Counted from the first letter of the stretch, positions 38,701 through 50,748 are shown. The stretch: 64,000 nt of DNA from Colletotrichum lupini (GCF_023278565.1 NC_064673.1:434001-498000); one strand, 5' to 3'. Notes: generated from the sequence alone by a model not told the origin. Numbers and translations: made by a program.

Positions 38701-41164
38701 AAGTTCCTTAACACCAAGATGATGAGCGCTGTCGAGAACAACCCGGGTGAAGACATTACCGACAAATGGAACACCATCATCAAGGCCGCCGCCAGCAACT
38801 CGACCGAGAACACCAGCGTCCAGAACAGTCTCAATTGCGCAAAGAATTTGTTCTATAAGGGTATTCCAGACTTCCGCTACTCCGCTAGGTGTCAGGTCAA
38901 CAACTACATCATGTTGGCCATGACGATTATTCTCTGCGCCGTCATTCTCATCAAGTTCTTGGCTGCTCTGCAGTTCGGTTCCAAGCGTCGCCCCGCTCCT
39001 CAAGACAAGTTTGTTATTTGCCAAGTACCGGCCTATACCGAAGGCGAGGACTCGCTGCGAAAGGCGCTCGACTCTTTGACGGCCCTTCAGTACGACAACA
39101 AGCGCAAGCTCATTTGCGTCATTTGCGACGGTGTCATTGTCGGTGAAGGCAACGATCGTCCTACCCCCAAGATTGTCCTGGATATTCTCGGCGTTGACCC
39201 CAAGGTTGACCCGCCCGCGCTGCCCTTCAAGTCTGTCGGCACGGGCAGCGAGCAACTCAACTACGGCAAGGTGTACTCTGGTCTGTACGAATTCGAAGGC
39301 AACGTCGTCCCCTACCTCGTCATTGTCAAGTGCGGCAAGGAATCCGAGCAGAGCAAGGCCAAGCCCGGTAACAGAGGCAAGCGTGACTCCCAGATTCTGC
39401 TGATGAGCTTCCTCAACCGCGTCCACCACCGTTCTCCCATGTCCCCGCTTGAGCTGGAAATGTTCCACCAGATCAACAACATCATCGGCGTGGACCCCGA
39501 GCTGTATGAATATCTCATGATGATTGACGCCGATACCTGTGTCCGGGAAGACTCGCTCAACAGACTGGTTTCCGCCTGTGCCAACGACGCCAAGATTGCC
39601 GGTATCTGCGGTGAGACTGGTCTGCAAAACGATGACAAGACCTGGTGGACCATGATTCAAGTCTACGAGTACTTCATCTCCCACAACCTGGCCAAGGCTT
39701 TCGAGTCTCTCTTCGGATCCGTCACATGTTTGCCTGGATGGTATGTACCCTCACTTCTCACTTGCAGGACCAAGCTAACCAGTCAGTTTCACAATGTACC
39801 GTCTGCGCACCGTCGACAAGGGCAAGCCGCTCATTATCTCGGACAACATCATCCGCGACTATGCCGTGTGTGACGTCGACACCCTCCACAAGAAGAACCT
39901 GCTGTCTCTTGGTGAGGATCGTTACCTGACGACGCTCATGACCAAGTACTTCCCGTCCATGAAGTTCAAGTTCATCCCCGACGCGTACTGCCAGACTGCC
40001 GCCCCCGAGTCGTGGAGCGTTCTGCTGTCCCAACGTCGTCGCTGGATCAACTCCACCATCCACAACCTGTTTGAACTGATGAAGCTCAAGGAGATGTGCG
40101 GTTTCTGCTGCTTCAGCATGCGCTTCATCGTCTTTATTGATCTCTTTGGTACCATTATCCTCCCGGCGACGACCTTCTACCTCGGCTACCTCATCTACCT
40201 CGTAGCCAGTAGGACCGGACAATTCCCCATGATTTCCATCATTATGCTCGCCGCGGTGTACGGTCTCCAAGCCCTCATCTTTATCCTGAAACGGCAGTGG
40301 CAGCACATCGGATGGATGATCATCTACATTCTCGCCTTCCCCATCTACAACTTTGCGCTCCCCATTTACTCCTTCTGGAACCAGGACAACTTCTCGTGGG
40401 GTAACACGCGTATCGTCATTGGAGAAAAGGGCATGAAGAAGCTCATCGCCGTGGACGACGAAGGCTTCGACCCCCGCAGCATCCCGCTCCAGCGCTGGGA
40501 CGACTACGCCATGATGAACAACCTCCCCGGCCGCCGCGGCGGCTACATGGAGAAGGCCGACATGGGCTACGACGACCAGTACGAGATGGACGAGATCCGC
40601 TCCGTCTACTCGTCCGTCCGCCAGGGCTCCGTCCTCACGGGCATGAACCGCAACAACCACTACGTCCCGCCCCAGTCGCCCGCGCCCTTTGGCGGCATGG
40701 CCCGCGCCTCGGGCGCCACGAGCCCCTACCACCAGGACCAGCACATGGCCAACCGCCAGTCCATGGTCTCGCTCGGCGCCCACGACATCCACCGCGGCCA
40801 GACGCCCTACCAGGACTTCCCCAGCAGCCGCCCGAGCGTCTCCAACCTCCGCGGCCAGGCCAGCGTCTCCCCCGGTCTTGGCGTCGGCAACAACCGCTCG
40901 CAGTCGGCCCTCGGCATCAACCGCCAGCAGGCCGGCGCCGCGCAGTCGACGTCGTCCTTCGACTTCCAGCGCGGCAACATGCAAGGACCCGACGACGGCA
41001 TGATCATTGACGCCATCCAGGGCGTTCTGCGCGAGGTCGACCTCGACACGGTGACAAAGAAGCAGGTCCGCGCGCTCGTCGAGCAGAGGCTGCAGACGGG
41101 ACTCGTCGGCGAGAGGAGGACGTTTATGGACAGACAGATTGACAACGAGCTGGCCAACATGTAG
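35712..41164 (+). CDS. Class VII chitin synthase with degenerate myosin-like domain
   Basis: Chitin polymerising membrane enzyme, paralogue and usual genomic partner of the class V enzyme. Exons 35712-36010, 36060-39740 and 39787-41164 give about 1785 residues. The N-terminal myosin-like domain aligns in outline ([25 protein letters not shown]) but lacks the P-loop, the feature that separates class VII from class V. The cytochrome b5-like segment reads [15 protein letters not shown]. The catalytic core has MIDADTCV near residue 1254, [14 protein letters not shown], and QRRRW near 1409. The second intron interrupts the conserved LPGCFTMYR just before these. A DEK-type C-terminus ([17 protein letters not shown]) ends the protein, preceded by a long Gly/Ser/Gln/Arg-rich linker. 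The ATG at 35712 (CACCATGGCG) is the first after 760 nt of AUG-free leader. Confidence 0.95.
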
Positions 41165-41478
41165 ACTGTGTACGTGTATCGGCATCTTAACGGCAAATCG
41201 TACATAACGCGGGCCAGCTTTCATCTCTGTCGTATAATGAGGGCATTTTAAAACAAAAACTGGGGGCGTTGCGAATCTAGGGGCATGTCTTGGATACAAA
41301 TCTTGTTTACAATGTTTCTTTCTCTTTATTTGGGGGCATATCGTAGTTCTCTGGCACCACATTCGCGGATGGCTTCCACCGGATAATACATCTCCTAGTA
41401 GTTCAAATTAATCTTTATGAGACAATGGACCTTCATTATGAATCGTGTGAACTGGATTTTATTTTCACTCCTGTCTAC
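41165..41478. other. Convergent intergenic spacer
   Basis: A 314-bp gap between the stops of the class VII chitin synthase (plus) and the mitochondrial kinase (minus). AT-richer than the flanking genes, holding the 3' ends of both transcripts. No gene seen. Confidence 0.6.
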
Positions 41479-42904
41479 TCATGTTCTCCGCTCCTGAATC
41501 TTGCCAACGCCGTTGAGCCGCAGGTAGACATCGGTGCCCCAGCCGTACAAGCTCTGCACAGCAATCCCACCGCCAAAGTACTCGGCGTACGCCCGACTCA
41601 GCGGCAGACCGTACCCGAGACCCGCAATCGAGCTCCCACCAGCGCTCGCGCTAGAAATCACATTTAGGCCACCATCATCGGACCCGGGAAACTCGTCGTC
41701 ATCGGAAAAGGTGGTGAAGGAGTAGGACCAGATGTTGGGTAGCACCTCGGGGGAGATGCCGCCGCCGCGGTCGCGGATGCGAATCGTCACGCCGGGGACA
41801 TTATCCTCGAGCGGCTTGATGGCGTCGCTCCTGAACTCGCCGCGCGTCTCCTTGGGCACTTCAATCTTGAGGTGCTGGTTTGGTCGGGGCGGCTCCGGGG
41901 CGATGGTGACGACGATGGGCTCCTTGTTATCCCTGGCTTCCACGGTGGCTCGGAAGGCATTCTTGAGGAGTTCGGTGACGATGTATTCGAGGTGCATCGG
42001 TATAAACGCAAACGTGGTGTCGGGCTCGCCGTCGATGACGAGCTGCGGCCGTACGCCGTACCGCAGCTCGCAAATATCCGCCACGAAGCCGGCACAGGAC
42101 TCAATGATGTGGGCCGGCTTGAGGGCCGTGTCGATGACGCCAATGTAGCTGGGCTGCTCCGGGCACGGGGTCGGGCTGGCCTGGGGGTCAAAGTGAGGCT
42201 GGGAGCTGTAGTGCAGGGCAATGTGCTGCTCGGCGACGAGGCGAGTGCCGATGCGGGCGCGGAGGTGCTCGTCGAGGAAGCGGGTGACCTCTTGCGGAGA
42301 GATGTAGCGGCGGCACTCGAGGAAGCCACGGGCGAGGATGGGGATTGTGTCGGTGTGGGTTGCCACGAGCTCGGCGAGGACCTCTGTGAAACGTATCTCG
42401 TCGTCGAGAGTGCGGACAGCGCTATCGCCGCCCTTTGTCCACCAGGGGAGGAGGGTGGAGAGGGAGTGAACGTAGTTGTTGTAGATGCGGCTGATGTTGG
42501 GGTTGGAGACGACAATATAGGGTAGGTTGCGGAGGGCCTGGATGCGGTGGGCGAGGCGGATCGGGAGGAGGGAGAGGGTGAAGTTGGCCGAGGATAGCAA
42601 GGACTTTTCGCTCAGAGGAGGGCGGCCGTGTCTTTCGATGTTAGTGCTTGGATTGACATTCGAAATTCAAAGAGTGTCAGTACTTGACCAGGTCGGTGAG
42701 GCTCAAGGGATGCTGCGTCTTGTTGGCGAGCTGGACAATCTCGTGGTCGTCGACGCGAGACAGGTGGTGAGAGGAGCCATGGCGGTGACTGTGACGGTGA
42801 CCGTGCCGAGAGGAAGAGAGCAGACGAGTGTTTGAAGGAGTATGGAGTTGTGCGAGTATCCTCTGGGGCGTCTTGGGCCTCAATGGTCTCGCTATGGGTA
42901 TCAT
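41479..42904 (-). CDS. Mitochondrial protein kinase, PDK/BCKDK family
   Basis: A GHKL-fold protein-serine kinase of the mitochondrial matrix that inactivates the pyruvate or branched-chain 2-oxoacid dehydrogenase complex by phosphorylating its E1 alpha subunit. Exons on the minus strand, 42904-42684 and 42631-41479, give about 457 residues. The ATP site is complete: N box ELLKNAFRATVE, G1 box IRDRGGGI, and G2 box GLGYGLPLSRAYAEYFGGG. The C-terminal GWGTDVYLRL resembles BCKDK (GTDVYLRL) more than animal PDKs (GTDAVIYL). That leans towards the BCKDK/yeast Pkp2 side, but the substrate is not settled. The chosen start gives an Arg-rich, acid-free leader (MIPIARPLRPKTPQRILAQL) typical of mitochondrial import, followed by a His/Arg-rich tract. 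An in-frame ATG at 43018 would add 38 residues including a Leu run. Confidence 0.93.
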
Positions 42905-43414
42905 GGCGGCATTGTCGATGTTGCAAAGAGGAGTGATACGGTCAAGGGGAAATCCGTTGGTGGAGGAGGTTTCTGGTGCAACAGGCAGTAACAGCAGCAG
43001 CAGCAGCGGAAAGAGCATGAGACCATACGCTTTGGGACCTTAGCGCGTGGTTTGTGCACTGTCCTTTTTGTGGGGTTCCCAGTGGCTACCGACGGCCCCT
43101 GGGTGAGGTGGTCCGGGCTCTCCATGAGCCCCGCGCCGGGGGTGGTGAGACACTTGGACCTCTGTCGGCGGGGGCCGATTCCAAGCGCTTGATGCTGTTA
43201 CGGAAGGTACCTCGTTTGTATGGATGAGGACCTTTATGGCAAAAGAGAACATGTTTGCCTAGCTGCCCTGACGAGGCAAGTTGCTACGAGCCAAGCGTCA
43301 CAAACAATAAAACTAGTAAAGGATGTGAAGCGTAAACCATTAAGAATCTCGTGAGTCTAAGGTATGTAGTGGATCAAGTACAGCTTGCCAGCCCCTCGCT
43401 CGCGATACATCCCT
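42905..43414. other. Kinase upstream region and 3' flank of the inhibitor gene
   Basis: On the minus strand this is the leader and promoter of the kinase and the 3' flank of the I9 inhibitor gene. It includes a GCA/GCT triplet run near 42987-43010 that, if translated from the ATG at 43018, would encode a short Leu tract. No separate gene recognised. Confidence 0.5.
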
Positions 43415-43795
43415 CTATTGCGTCTTGACCTCCTGGTCCTTCTCGACGTGCTTGACGTGCTCGTGGCTCTCCAGAGTTGAGATCTGGTCCTCGGGGAACT
43501 CGACGCTGTAGTTCGTAAGTCATCTGTACTGCTGAGGGACATGGGGGAGAGCGTACGAGAAACCCTTGATCAGGCTGTACTCGTGGCCAATCTTTCCTCC
43601 CTGGTCGGTAGCGTGCTTCTTGGCACTGGTCTGCTGTTAGTTCTTAGATCTGTATCGTCGTGGACGAGAAGACTTACGCCGCGACCTGGTCGGCGGAGGC
43701 ATCCTCCTTGCAGGTGACCTGGGAGAGGTTAGCTTGCTGGACGGTGACGGTGGTATTCAGTGTAAAGGAGCTGTATTCACAATGTAGGTAGGCAT
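43415..43795 (-). CDS. Proteinase inhibitor I9 domain protein (proteinase B inhibitor-like)
   Basis: A 71-residue stand-alone inhibitor I9 domain, the fold of subtilisin propeptides and of yeast proteinase B inhibitor 2, which inhibits the vacuolar serine protease in the cytosol. Minus-strand exons 43795-43781, 43718-43678, 43625-43557 and 43505-43415; the first exon encodes only MPTYI. Family landmarks: TYIVTCKEDASADQV, then DQGGKIGHEYSLIKGFSVEF, and a C-terminal EHVKHVEKDQEV, the segment that binds the protease cleft. No signal peptide, so it is cytosolic like Pbi2. The gene is easily missed because no exon exceeds 91 nt. At the second intron the acceptor must be GACCAG|TGCC to keep the AAKKH reading. 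A TATA box lies about 110 bp upstream. Confidence 0.88.
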
Positions 43796-45027
43796 TCTGA
43801 TGGATGTGGTTGGGTTTGTATGGTGGGAGTTGTAGTTTGTGGTTGTGCAAGAGCGAGGTTGAAGTTGACAAGCTCCCAGGTTGGACATAGGCCGGCAGAG
43901 TCTCTTTATAACCAAGCCGGCAGGACTCATGCCTGCCCGGTTTGCTAAGGGATGTGCTACCTTCTAGACGGTACACACCAGTGACAGTGACGGGATGGGT
44001 GTGGGAACTCGAGGTGGGCTGCCTACTGCGTACAGCCGGGAACTAACAGTGACGCGGAAAAGGTTCGTGGGTGGCCCAGCGAGTGGAGGGAAAGGTCCAT
44101 GCAACCACAGCAACCTATCTGCTGCCCTGGACCGCGTGGGTGTGGACGCCTGTGTGGTACGTAAAGCATTGGATGGCACCAGCATCTGCTTGCTTCCTAC
44201 TGTTCAGGAATTGCTCCCCTTATGCACACGCAATACGTCATCCCACCTTTGCGCGCCTCTTGAGCCGAGATGGTCGCCTCCATCTGCCTGCCAGACAACC
44301 AACAAGTTATCCCTCAGACGCATCTATGGCGCATAGAGCGCATCCACAACACGACCGACGTGCACAGCCGAGATAAGACGCGAAAAGACTGACCAGATCT
44401 GGCGCCTCATACATCTCGTTTCTTCACGCATCATCCTGCCGGCGTGCGCAGAGGATTGCGGAGCCTTGCATTGTCTTGTGACTTGGCCCAGAAACCAATC
44501 AATGCGTCCCCGGCCATCTCTCACCATCTCCCACCACCGGGTCGTCATCGCCATGCCGTCATTGCTGACCTAACCCTCTGCCTCCGTTGCTCTACCTTTT
44601 CGATGTACCTCTGTTCGTAACTGAAGGTACCGGTATGTATGAGTCCTTGCCAACTTCGTGTCGTATACAACCACCTCCTCATCCAACGTGGTCCATGACA
44701 TTCCACAAAACACCCGGATACAATAAAACATTGAAGAACCGGAATCGTAAAGACATCATCGTGTAAGACCATGCCGCAAACTGTGATCCCATATCGTGGG
44801 GTCGGCTCAACGACGATCTCCGAGGGAGGGGCACAGAGGGGTAACACGAGGAAGTGGGGGCGCATACTGTCTTATCGGTAGGTAGATTAGATAAGCCAGA
44901 CCCGCAACAAATTTTTGATCGATAGCAGTCGAGGCGCGAAGCGCTGCGACGAAAGAAAAAAAAACCCCAAGGCCCGTCTTTCGTCGTGTAGCTGCAGGAC
45001 CTCCCAACATCTTTGGGCAACGCCGTC
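43796..45027. other. Divergent intergenic region, inhibitor and BMS1 promoters
   Basis: A 1.2 kb region between the divergent starts of the I9 inhibitor gene (minus) and BMS1 (plus). Short frames on both strands show no recognisable protein. It contains the TATA box of the inhibitor gene and, near it, a GCCGGCA/GCCGGCAGG repeat pair (about 43891-43923). Confidence 0.55.
43904..43910 (-). promoter_or_regulatory. TATA box of the I9 inhibitor gene
   Basis: TATAAAG on the minus strand (context GGTTATAAAGAG), 109 bp before the ATG at 43795. The intervening leader is C/A-rich (CACAACCACAAACTACAACT), typical of highly expressed fungal genes. Confidence 0.5.
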
Positions 45028-48000
45028 ATGGAGGACCAAGTACACAAGCCTCACCGCAAGGCGAAGGACAAAAAGGGGAAGCAAAACACTGGGGGTGAGT
45101 CTTCTGTACTTATGACCACCCGCCAATTCGAATACTGACGAGCGCGCAGAGAAGAACCCAAAGGCCTTTGCCTTTTCTAACCCCGGAAAGCTTGCCAGGT
45201 CGGCCGCGAGATCTTCAGATGTGCGGCCCTTCCTTTTGCTCACATGGCATACCAGCAACTGACTTGTACCTTTACAGATCAAAGAACGACGCTTCCATGT
45301 CCCGCAAGTCGACCGCCTCCCCGACGAGCCGCCACCGAGGCTGGTCACCATCGTGGGACCGCCCGGTGTCGGCAAGACGACCCTTCTCAAGTCCCTGATC
45401 CGACGATACGCAAAGGAGACCGTGTCCGACCCCCAAGGCCCCATCACCGTCGTCACCTCCAAGAAGCAGCGGTTGACCTTTGTCGAGTGCCCCAATGAGC
45501 TCGAGGCCATGGTCGACATGGCCAAGATCGCCGACATTGTCCTCCTCATGATTGACGGCAACTACGGATTCGAGATGGAGACGATGGAGTTCCTCAACAT
45601 CCTCGCCGCCACCGGTATGCCCGGCAACGTCTTTGGCATCCTCACGCATCTTGACCTGTTCCGGAAACCCCAGGCGCTGAGGGACGCCAAGAAGCGACTC
45701 AAGAAGAGGCTGTGGAGCGAGCTGTACGCCGGCGCTCACCTGTTCTACCTCTCTGGTGTCATGAACGGACGTTATCCCGACCGCGAAATCCACAACCTCT
45801 CCCGTTTCCTGTCCGTTATGAAGAACCCGCGCCCCCTAATCTGGAGAAACTCCCACCCGTACACCATCATCGACAGCTACCGAGACATCACGCATCCCAC
45901 AAAGATTGAGGAGGACCCCATGTGCGACCGGTCGATCGTGTTGTCGGGATACCTGCGCGGCACCAACATGACGCAGCAGGGGCAAAGAGTTCACGTTCCG
46001 GGACTGGGCGACTTTACCGTGGCGAACCTCGAGGTCATGCCCGACCCGTGCCCGACACCCGCCATGGAACAGGCCCTCGCCAAGGTCACCGGCAAGACGA
46101 CACGACGACGCCTGGATGAGAAGGAGAAGAAGCTCTACGCCCCCATGTCCGACCGCAGCGGTCTCAAGATTGACGGCGACGCCATCTGGATCACGAGGGA
46201 AAAGGGTTTCACGCTCGACAAGGACGCCGAGGACGGCGAGCGCGGCGAGGGCGAGGAGCTCATCGTGGGACTCCAGGGCGAGCGGAAGCTGCTGGGCCAG
46301 ACCGAGGAGGGCGTGCAGCTCTTCCGGGGAGGCGAGCAGCTGAAGCAGGTGGCCGAGGAGGAGGACACGGGCAGAAAGACGCAGCGCCACGCACGCTTCG
46401 CAGACCGCGACGAGGAATCCGACGCCGAGATGGACGACGACGAGGGGTTCGTTAGCGGGGAAGACGAGGGCGAGTCCGACGTGGAAGAGGAGTTCAACGA
46501 GGGCAAGCTGGGCAAGATGTTCCGGAAAACCGCCGACAAGGACGCCCAAGAGGACGACATTGCCTTTGCCGACAGCGACTCGGACCTCGGCTCAATATCG
46601 GGACTCGAAGACGAAGATGAGGACTCGGAAGAGGACATGGACGACGAGGACTTTGACTCAGACGAGGAGGCGGCGGCCATGAAGTGGAAGGAGAACATGG
46701 CAGAGCGCGCAAAGAAGCTTCACGGCAAGCGACGCTCGTACCACACACCGGACCTGGCCAGGTTCATGTACGACGAGAAGCTGTCGCCCGACGAAGCGCT
46801 GCAAAAGTGGCGAGGCGAGGATCCGGAAGAAGAAGACATCGAAGCGGACGAGGACGACGACTTTTTCCAAAAGTCCAAGCAGGACAAGGAGGACAAGGTC
46901 GAGGACAGATCGATACCCGTGTACGACTACCAAGATCTGGCAGCGAAGTGGTCGCAGGCGGCGGCCGTCGAGGCTCTGCGGAAGCGCTTCACCACGGCGG
47001 GCATGCGTGACGACGACGGGGATGACGATGACGAGTTTGACGGCATCGACGATGATGAGGAGGACGAGGACGATGAAGGTGACGGTGTCTTTGAGGACCT
47101 CGAGACGGGCGAGCAGCACGGAGGGGACGCGGAGGAACCCACAGAGGAAGAAGCGTTCGACACGGAGCGCGAAAAGAACGCGAAGCGCAAGGAGGAGCTC
47201 AAGCTACGCTTCGAAGAGGAAGACCGCGAGGGTTTCATGAACGACAAAGCCAACGCCAGGCGGGAAGGCGCGGCAGGCGACCAGGAGTTCGGCGAGGACG
47301 ACTGGTACGAGGCGCAAAAGGCCGTCATCCAGAAGCAGCTCGACATCAACAAGGCCGAGTTCGAGACGCTGGACGAGCGGCAGCGGGCGGCCGTCGAGGG
47401 CTACCGCGCCGGCAAGTACGCAAAGATTGTGCTCGAGGGCGTCCCGGCCGAGTTTGTCGAAAAGTTCAACCCGCGCAACCCCATCATCATCGGCGGCCTG
47501 TCCCCGACCGAGGACCGCTTCGGCTTCGTCCAGGTGCGCATCAAGAAGCACCGCTGGCACAAGAAGATTCTCAAGTCCAACGACCCCTTGATCTTCTCCC
47601 TTGGCTGGCGTCGCTTCCAGACCATGCCCATCTACAGCACCTCGGACTCGCGGACGAGGAACCGCATGCTAAAGTACACACCCGAGCACACGCACTGCTT
47701 CGCGACCGTCTACGGCCCGCTCATCGCGCCCAGCACGGGTTTCGTCTGCTTCAACTCCTTCTCGCCCGAGAACCCGGGCTTCCGCATCGCGGCGACCGGC
47801 ACCGTCCTCAGCGTCGACGAGTCGACCGAGATTGTCAAGAAGCTCAAGCTCACGGGTACCGCCGACAAGATCCACAAGAACACGGCCTTCATCAAGGGCA
47901 TGTTCAACACGGCCCTCGAAATCGCCAAGTTCGAGGGCGCTGCCATCAAGACCGTCTCGGGCGTCCGCGGTCAGATCAAGCGCGCCCTCTCCAAGCCCGA

Positions 48001-48592
48001 AGGCCACTTCCGCGCCACGTTCGAGGACAAGATCCTCTACAGCGACATCGTCTTCCTCCGCGCCTGGTACCCGATCAAGCCCCACCGTTTCTACAACCCA
48101 GTCACCAACCTCGTCGGGTGGCAGGCGATGCGTCTTACCGGCCAAGTCCGCCGCGACGAAGGCATCGACACGCCCCTCGAGAAGAACAGCCAGTACCGCA
48201 AGATCGAGCGCCAGACGCGGCACTTCAACCCCCTCAGAGTCCCGCGCGCCCTGGCCGCTGAGCTGCCCTTCAAGTCGCAAATCGTGCAGCAGCGCAAGCA
48301 GAAGAAGGAGACGTACATGCAGAAGCGCGCCGTGGTGCTCAACAAGGAGGAGAAGACGGCGCGCAACCTGCTACAGCAGCTGTCGACGATCCGCAACGAC
48401 AAGGTCGCCAAGCGCGCCGCCAAGAAGGAGGAGAAGCGCGCAGAATACCGCAAGAAGATTGCCGACTCGGACGAGAAGAAGGAGGCGCGGGAGAAGAAGG
48501 AGAGCAAGGAGTTTTGGCGCAAGAACGGGCGGAAGCGCCAGGCGGCCGACGATGGAGGCGGTGGTGGCGGACAGAAGCGCAGCAGAAAGTAA
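45028..48592 (+). CDS. bms1: Ribosome biogenesis GTPase BMS1
   Basis: Nucleolar GTPase of the small-subunit processome, needed for early 18S pre-rRNA cleavages and recruitment of the Rcl1 endonuclease. Exons 45028-45094, 45150-45220 and 45278-48592 give about 1150 residues, close to yeast Bms1. A basic N-terminus is followed by the P-loop GPPGVGKTT (about residues 73-81). The GTPase domain continues with IADIVLLMIDGNYGFEME, and GILTHLDLF stands at the base-recognition position. An AARP2-central-type segment follows (about 230-320). A long, very acidic, intrinsically disordered middle (DDDGDDDDEFDGIDDDEEDE and similar, about 370-640) leads to the conserved C-terminal domain (KKHRWHKKILKSNDPLIFSL to FYNPVTNLVGW) and a Lys/Arg-rich nucleolar-type tail. 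The start is the ATG before EDQVHKPHRKAKDKK; the second intron uses GTGCGG as donor. Confidence 0.95.
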
Positions 48593-48954
48593 ATATTCGG
48601 AACACGGAAAACGGGAGACTAAAAAGCAAGTAAGAGAGAGAGAGACAGAGTATGTGTAATCAAGGGCGCTTGGCTGTCATTTGCATTAGACGGCGCAGGC
48701 TGTGAAGCCTCTCAGTAGGGTATCTAACTTCAAAATCATTTCCTTGATACGTGCCCGTCGCTTGTGTCTAGTTGCGCCTTGTTTTCTTCGTATACCACCA
48801 AGCCTCTGATGGCTATTGGGAGGACCTCGCTTCACAGTGATTACGAGGCCGGTGACTTACGGCACGATACTCAAAGTACTCAGCCTTGGTGACATACGGT
48901 GCCGGATTCTCCAGGACTCGTCTACCTGCCAGCCCAATTAACATCATCATACGC
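48593..48954. other. Convergent intergenic spacer
   Basis: A 362-bp region between the BMS1 and SEH1 stops, holding two 3' ends. A purine-rich GAGAGAGAGA stretch follows BMS1. No gene seen. Confidence 0.6.
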
Positions 48955-50303
48955 TCAAACCGTTGCCATTCTCGTCTTCACCATGGCCAACTCGGAACTC
49001 TTGGCCCATGTGCCGCTCGGGGTCTGCCGGTAGCACACAAGCTTGCCATCATCACCAGTACTGGCCAGGATCTGTCCGTCATCGTCAAACCCGACGCGCC
49101 AGACGGGCGTGCGGTGGCTGTCGAGCTTGGCGACTTCCTTAAAGACGTGCTTCACTTGGCCCGGCTGCCCCGAAAAATGCCGTTCCGCATGCGAGCCAGA
49201 CTTTGCCAGGCTTGCGCTGAGTCCCGATTGATGCTGCTGTTGCTGTTGCTTGTCGTTCGTCTGCCCTCCCGCCTTTGCCGATGCTTGCGCATAGTGATTT
49301 TCGTGCCTGGTGAGCTCCGTCGTGGCCCACGTCTTGCCGTCGTCGGCCGAGTGCGGCGTGTCGATGCGGAACACGCGCACGCAGCCGTCCTGGCACGCCG
49401 TCGCGATGGTGTCGTACCCTCGAATGTTGCCCGTCGCCCACGCCACGTCGCGCACGAGGCCGCGGTGGACGCCCACCTCGACGGCAAGGTAGAACTCTCG
49501 TTGTGTCTGCGCCACGCCATACGAAGTCGCAATCACGTCCCTCGAGCGGTAGATCTTGACCGACGACATGCCTGCCACGACCAGCCCCAAGGAGTCGCTC
49601 GCCACACCCGCCCGCAGGGCGTTGTAGCACGGGTCCAGGTTCGGGTCGAAGCGGACCTTGAAGCTAATCTCCTCGCCGCGGCTCGGCTTGGGGCAGATGC
49701 TCAGCTCGTCGATTTGTGTGTATTCCGACATGTTTTCGGGCTGTTCATTCTCGTAGACCACCAGACGGCCCTCGGTGGAGAGCAGGGCGAGGTACGTGTG
49801 CCGCGTCTCTTCGTTATGTTTCATGGAAAAGGAGCGGTAGGGGTATTTGGGAGAGCGCATTTCGTAGGCGGCTTTGCTCGTCGTCGCGCGGCTGCTGGCG
49901 CTGAATCGGCGGCCCGGTGCTGCTGATGGGTCTTCCGCCCACAGCTTGAAGCGGCCTTCTATGCCGAGGGAGGCGATGAGGTTCGGGTAGACTGTCGGGG
50001 GGAGCCATTGGAGCTGGGGCGAAGAGGCAGAGGTCAGCGATTTCGTTTTGCTTGCGGCTCCTGTGTTCATACCTCGAGAATCTCGCCGCCGTGGGCACCC
50101 CATGTATCGCAGTGGTGCCAGACGCCGTCCTTGTGCCGGTTGAAGACCTTGATCTTGCCGTCTACGGACCCTGTCGCGCACCGGTCGCCGTAGGCGTTGA
50201 AGGCGACGGCCTGGACGAGGTCCTGGTGTCCATGCTGGAGGTTTAGGTCGAATCCGGTCTTTTCTTCGGCAATTGCAGGTACTTCGTGAGGGTACGTCGC
50301 CAT
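48955..50303 (-). CDS. seh1: Nucleoporin SEH1 (WD40 protein)
   Basis: Beta-propeller subunit of the Y-shaped nuclear pore subcomplex and of the vacuolar SEA/GATOR2 complex. Minus-strand exons 50303-50073 and 50013-48955 give about 429 residues. The N-terminus has a typical SEH1 first blade: GHQDLVQAVAFNAYGDRCAT followed by SVDGKIKVF. The second blade (GGEILELQWLPPTVYPNLIA) is joined by the intron. Later blades show VRDVAWATGNIRGYDTIATA and TPVWRVGFDDDGQILASTGD. An insertion rich in Gln, Ser and Ala (about 335-375, including QQQQQHQ) separates the last blades, as in other filamentous ascomycete SEH1 proteins. Without the intron the frame would be continuous with a false upstream extension; the ATG at 50303 starts a natural propeller protein. 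Confidence 0.93.
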
Positions 50304-50748
50304 CTTGCGCCGAATTGGGTGATGGGGAGCTGGTTACAGTACTCGTACAACGAGGTCGTGGTGTTGTAGTTGCGACCGAGTTGAAGGTCGAGCGAGGGAG
50401 CTCTGCCCCGCGCATTTAGCTCCGGTACGTACCGATCTGGTGACAACCTCAACTTCAGTCAATAATACAAGCAACAGAGGGGCCAAAGGCCAATTTACAA
50501 TTACAAAGGCGTCTAGAGATTGGAGAATAATGAGTATTGACGGATTTCCAAGTTAATTAAGCCTGAGATACAGACAATTGATCTCACGACAACCCAAACC
50601 ATGTCTATGATGTATCAAGACATAGTGACACAGAACAAACAGTCCAAACACATGCTCCAGGGTCTCAATCAGTCATTGAAAGTGTTGAAGAACAATGCAA
50701 ATTCAAGGCTATGCTGTGTCATTTCATCTAAGTCAAATACCACCCATG
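50304..50748. other. SEH1 promoter and 3' flank of the Zn2Cys6 gene
   Basis: A 445-bp region upstream of SEH1 and downstream of the Zn2Cys6 regulator; all reading is on the minus strand. No gene or clear promoter motif. Confidence 0.55.

Noticed and set aside
37651..39684. 677-codon open frame on the minus strand
   Set aside because: Antisense shadow of the class VII chitin synthase, with the same Val/Leu/Asp-rich character and no motif.
39758..41362. 534-codon open frame on the minus strand
   Set aside because: Antisense to the chitin synthase catalytic and C-terminal coding sequence; no independent support.
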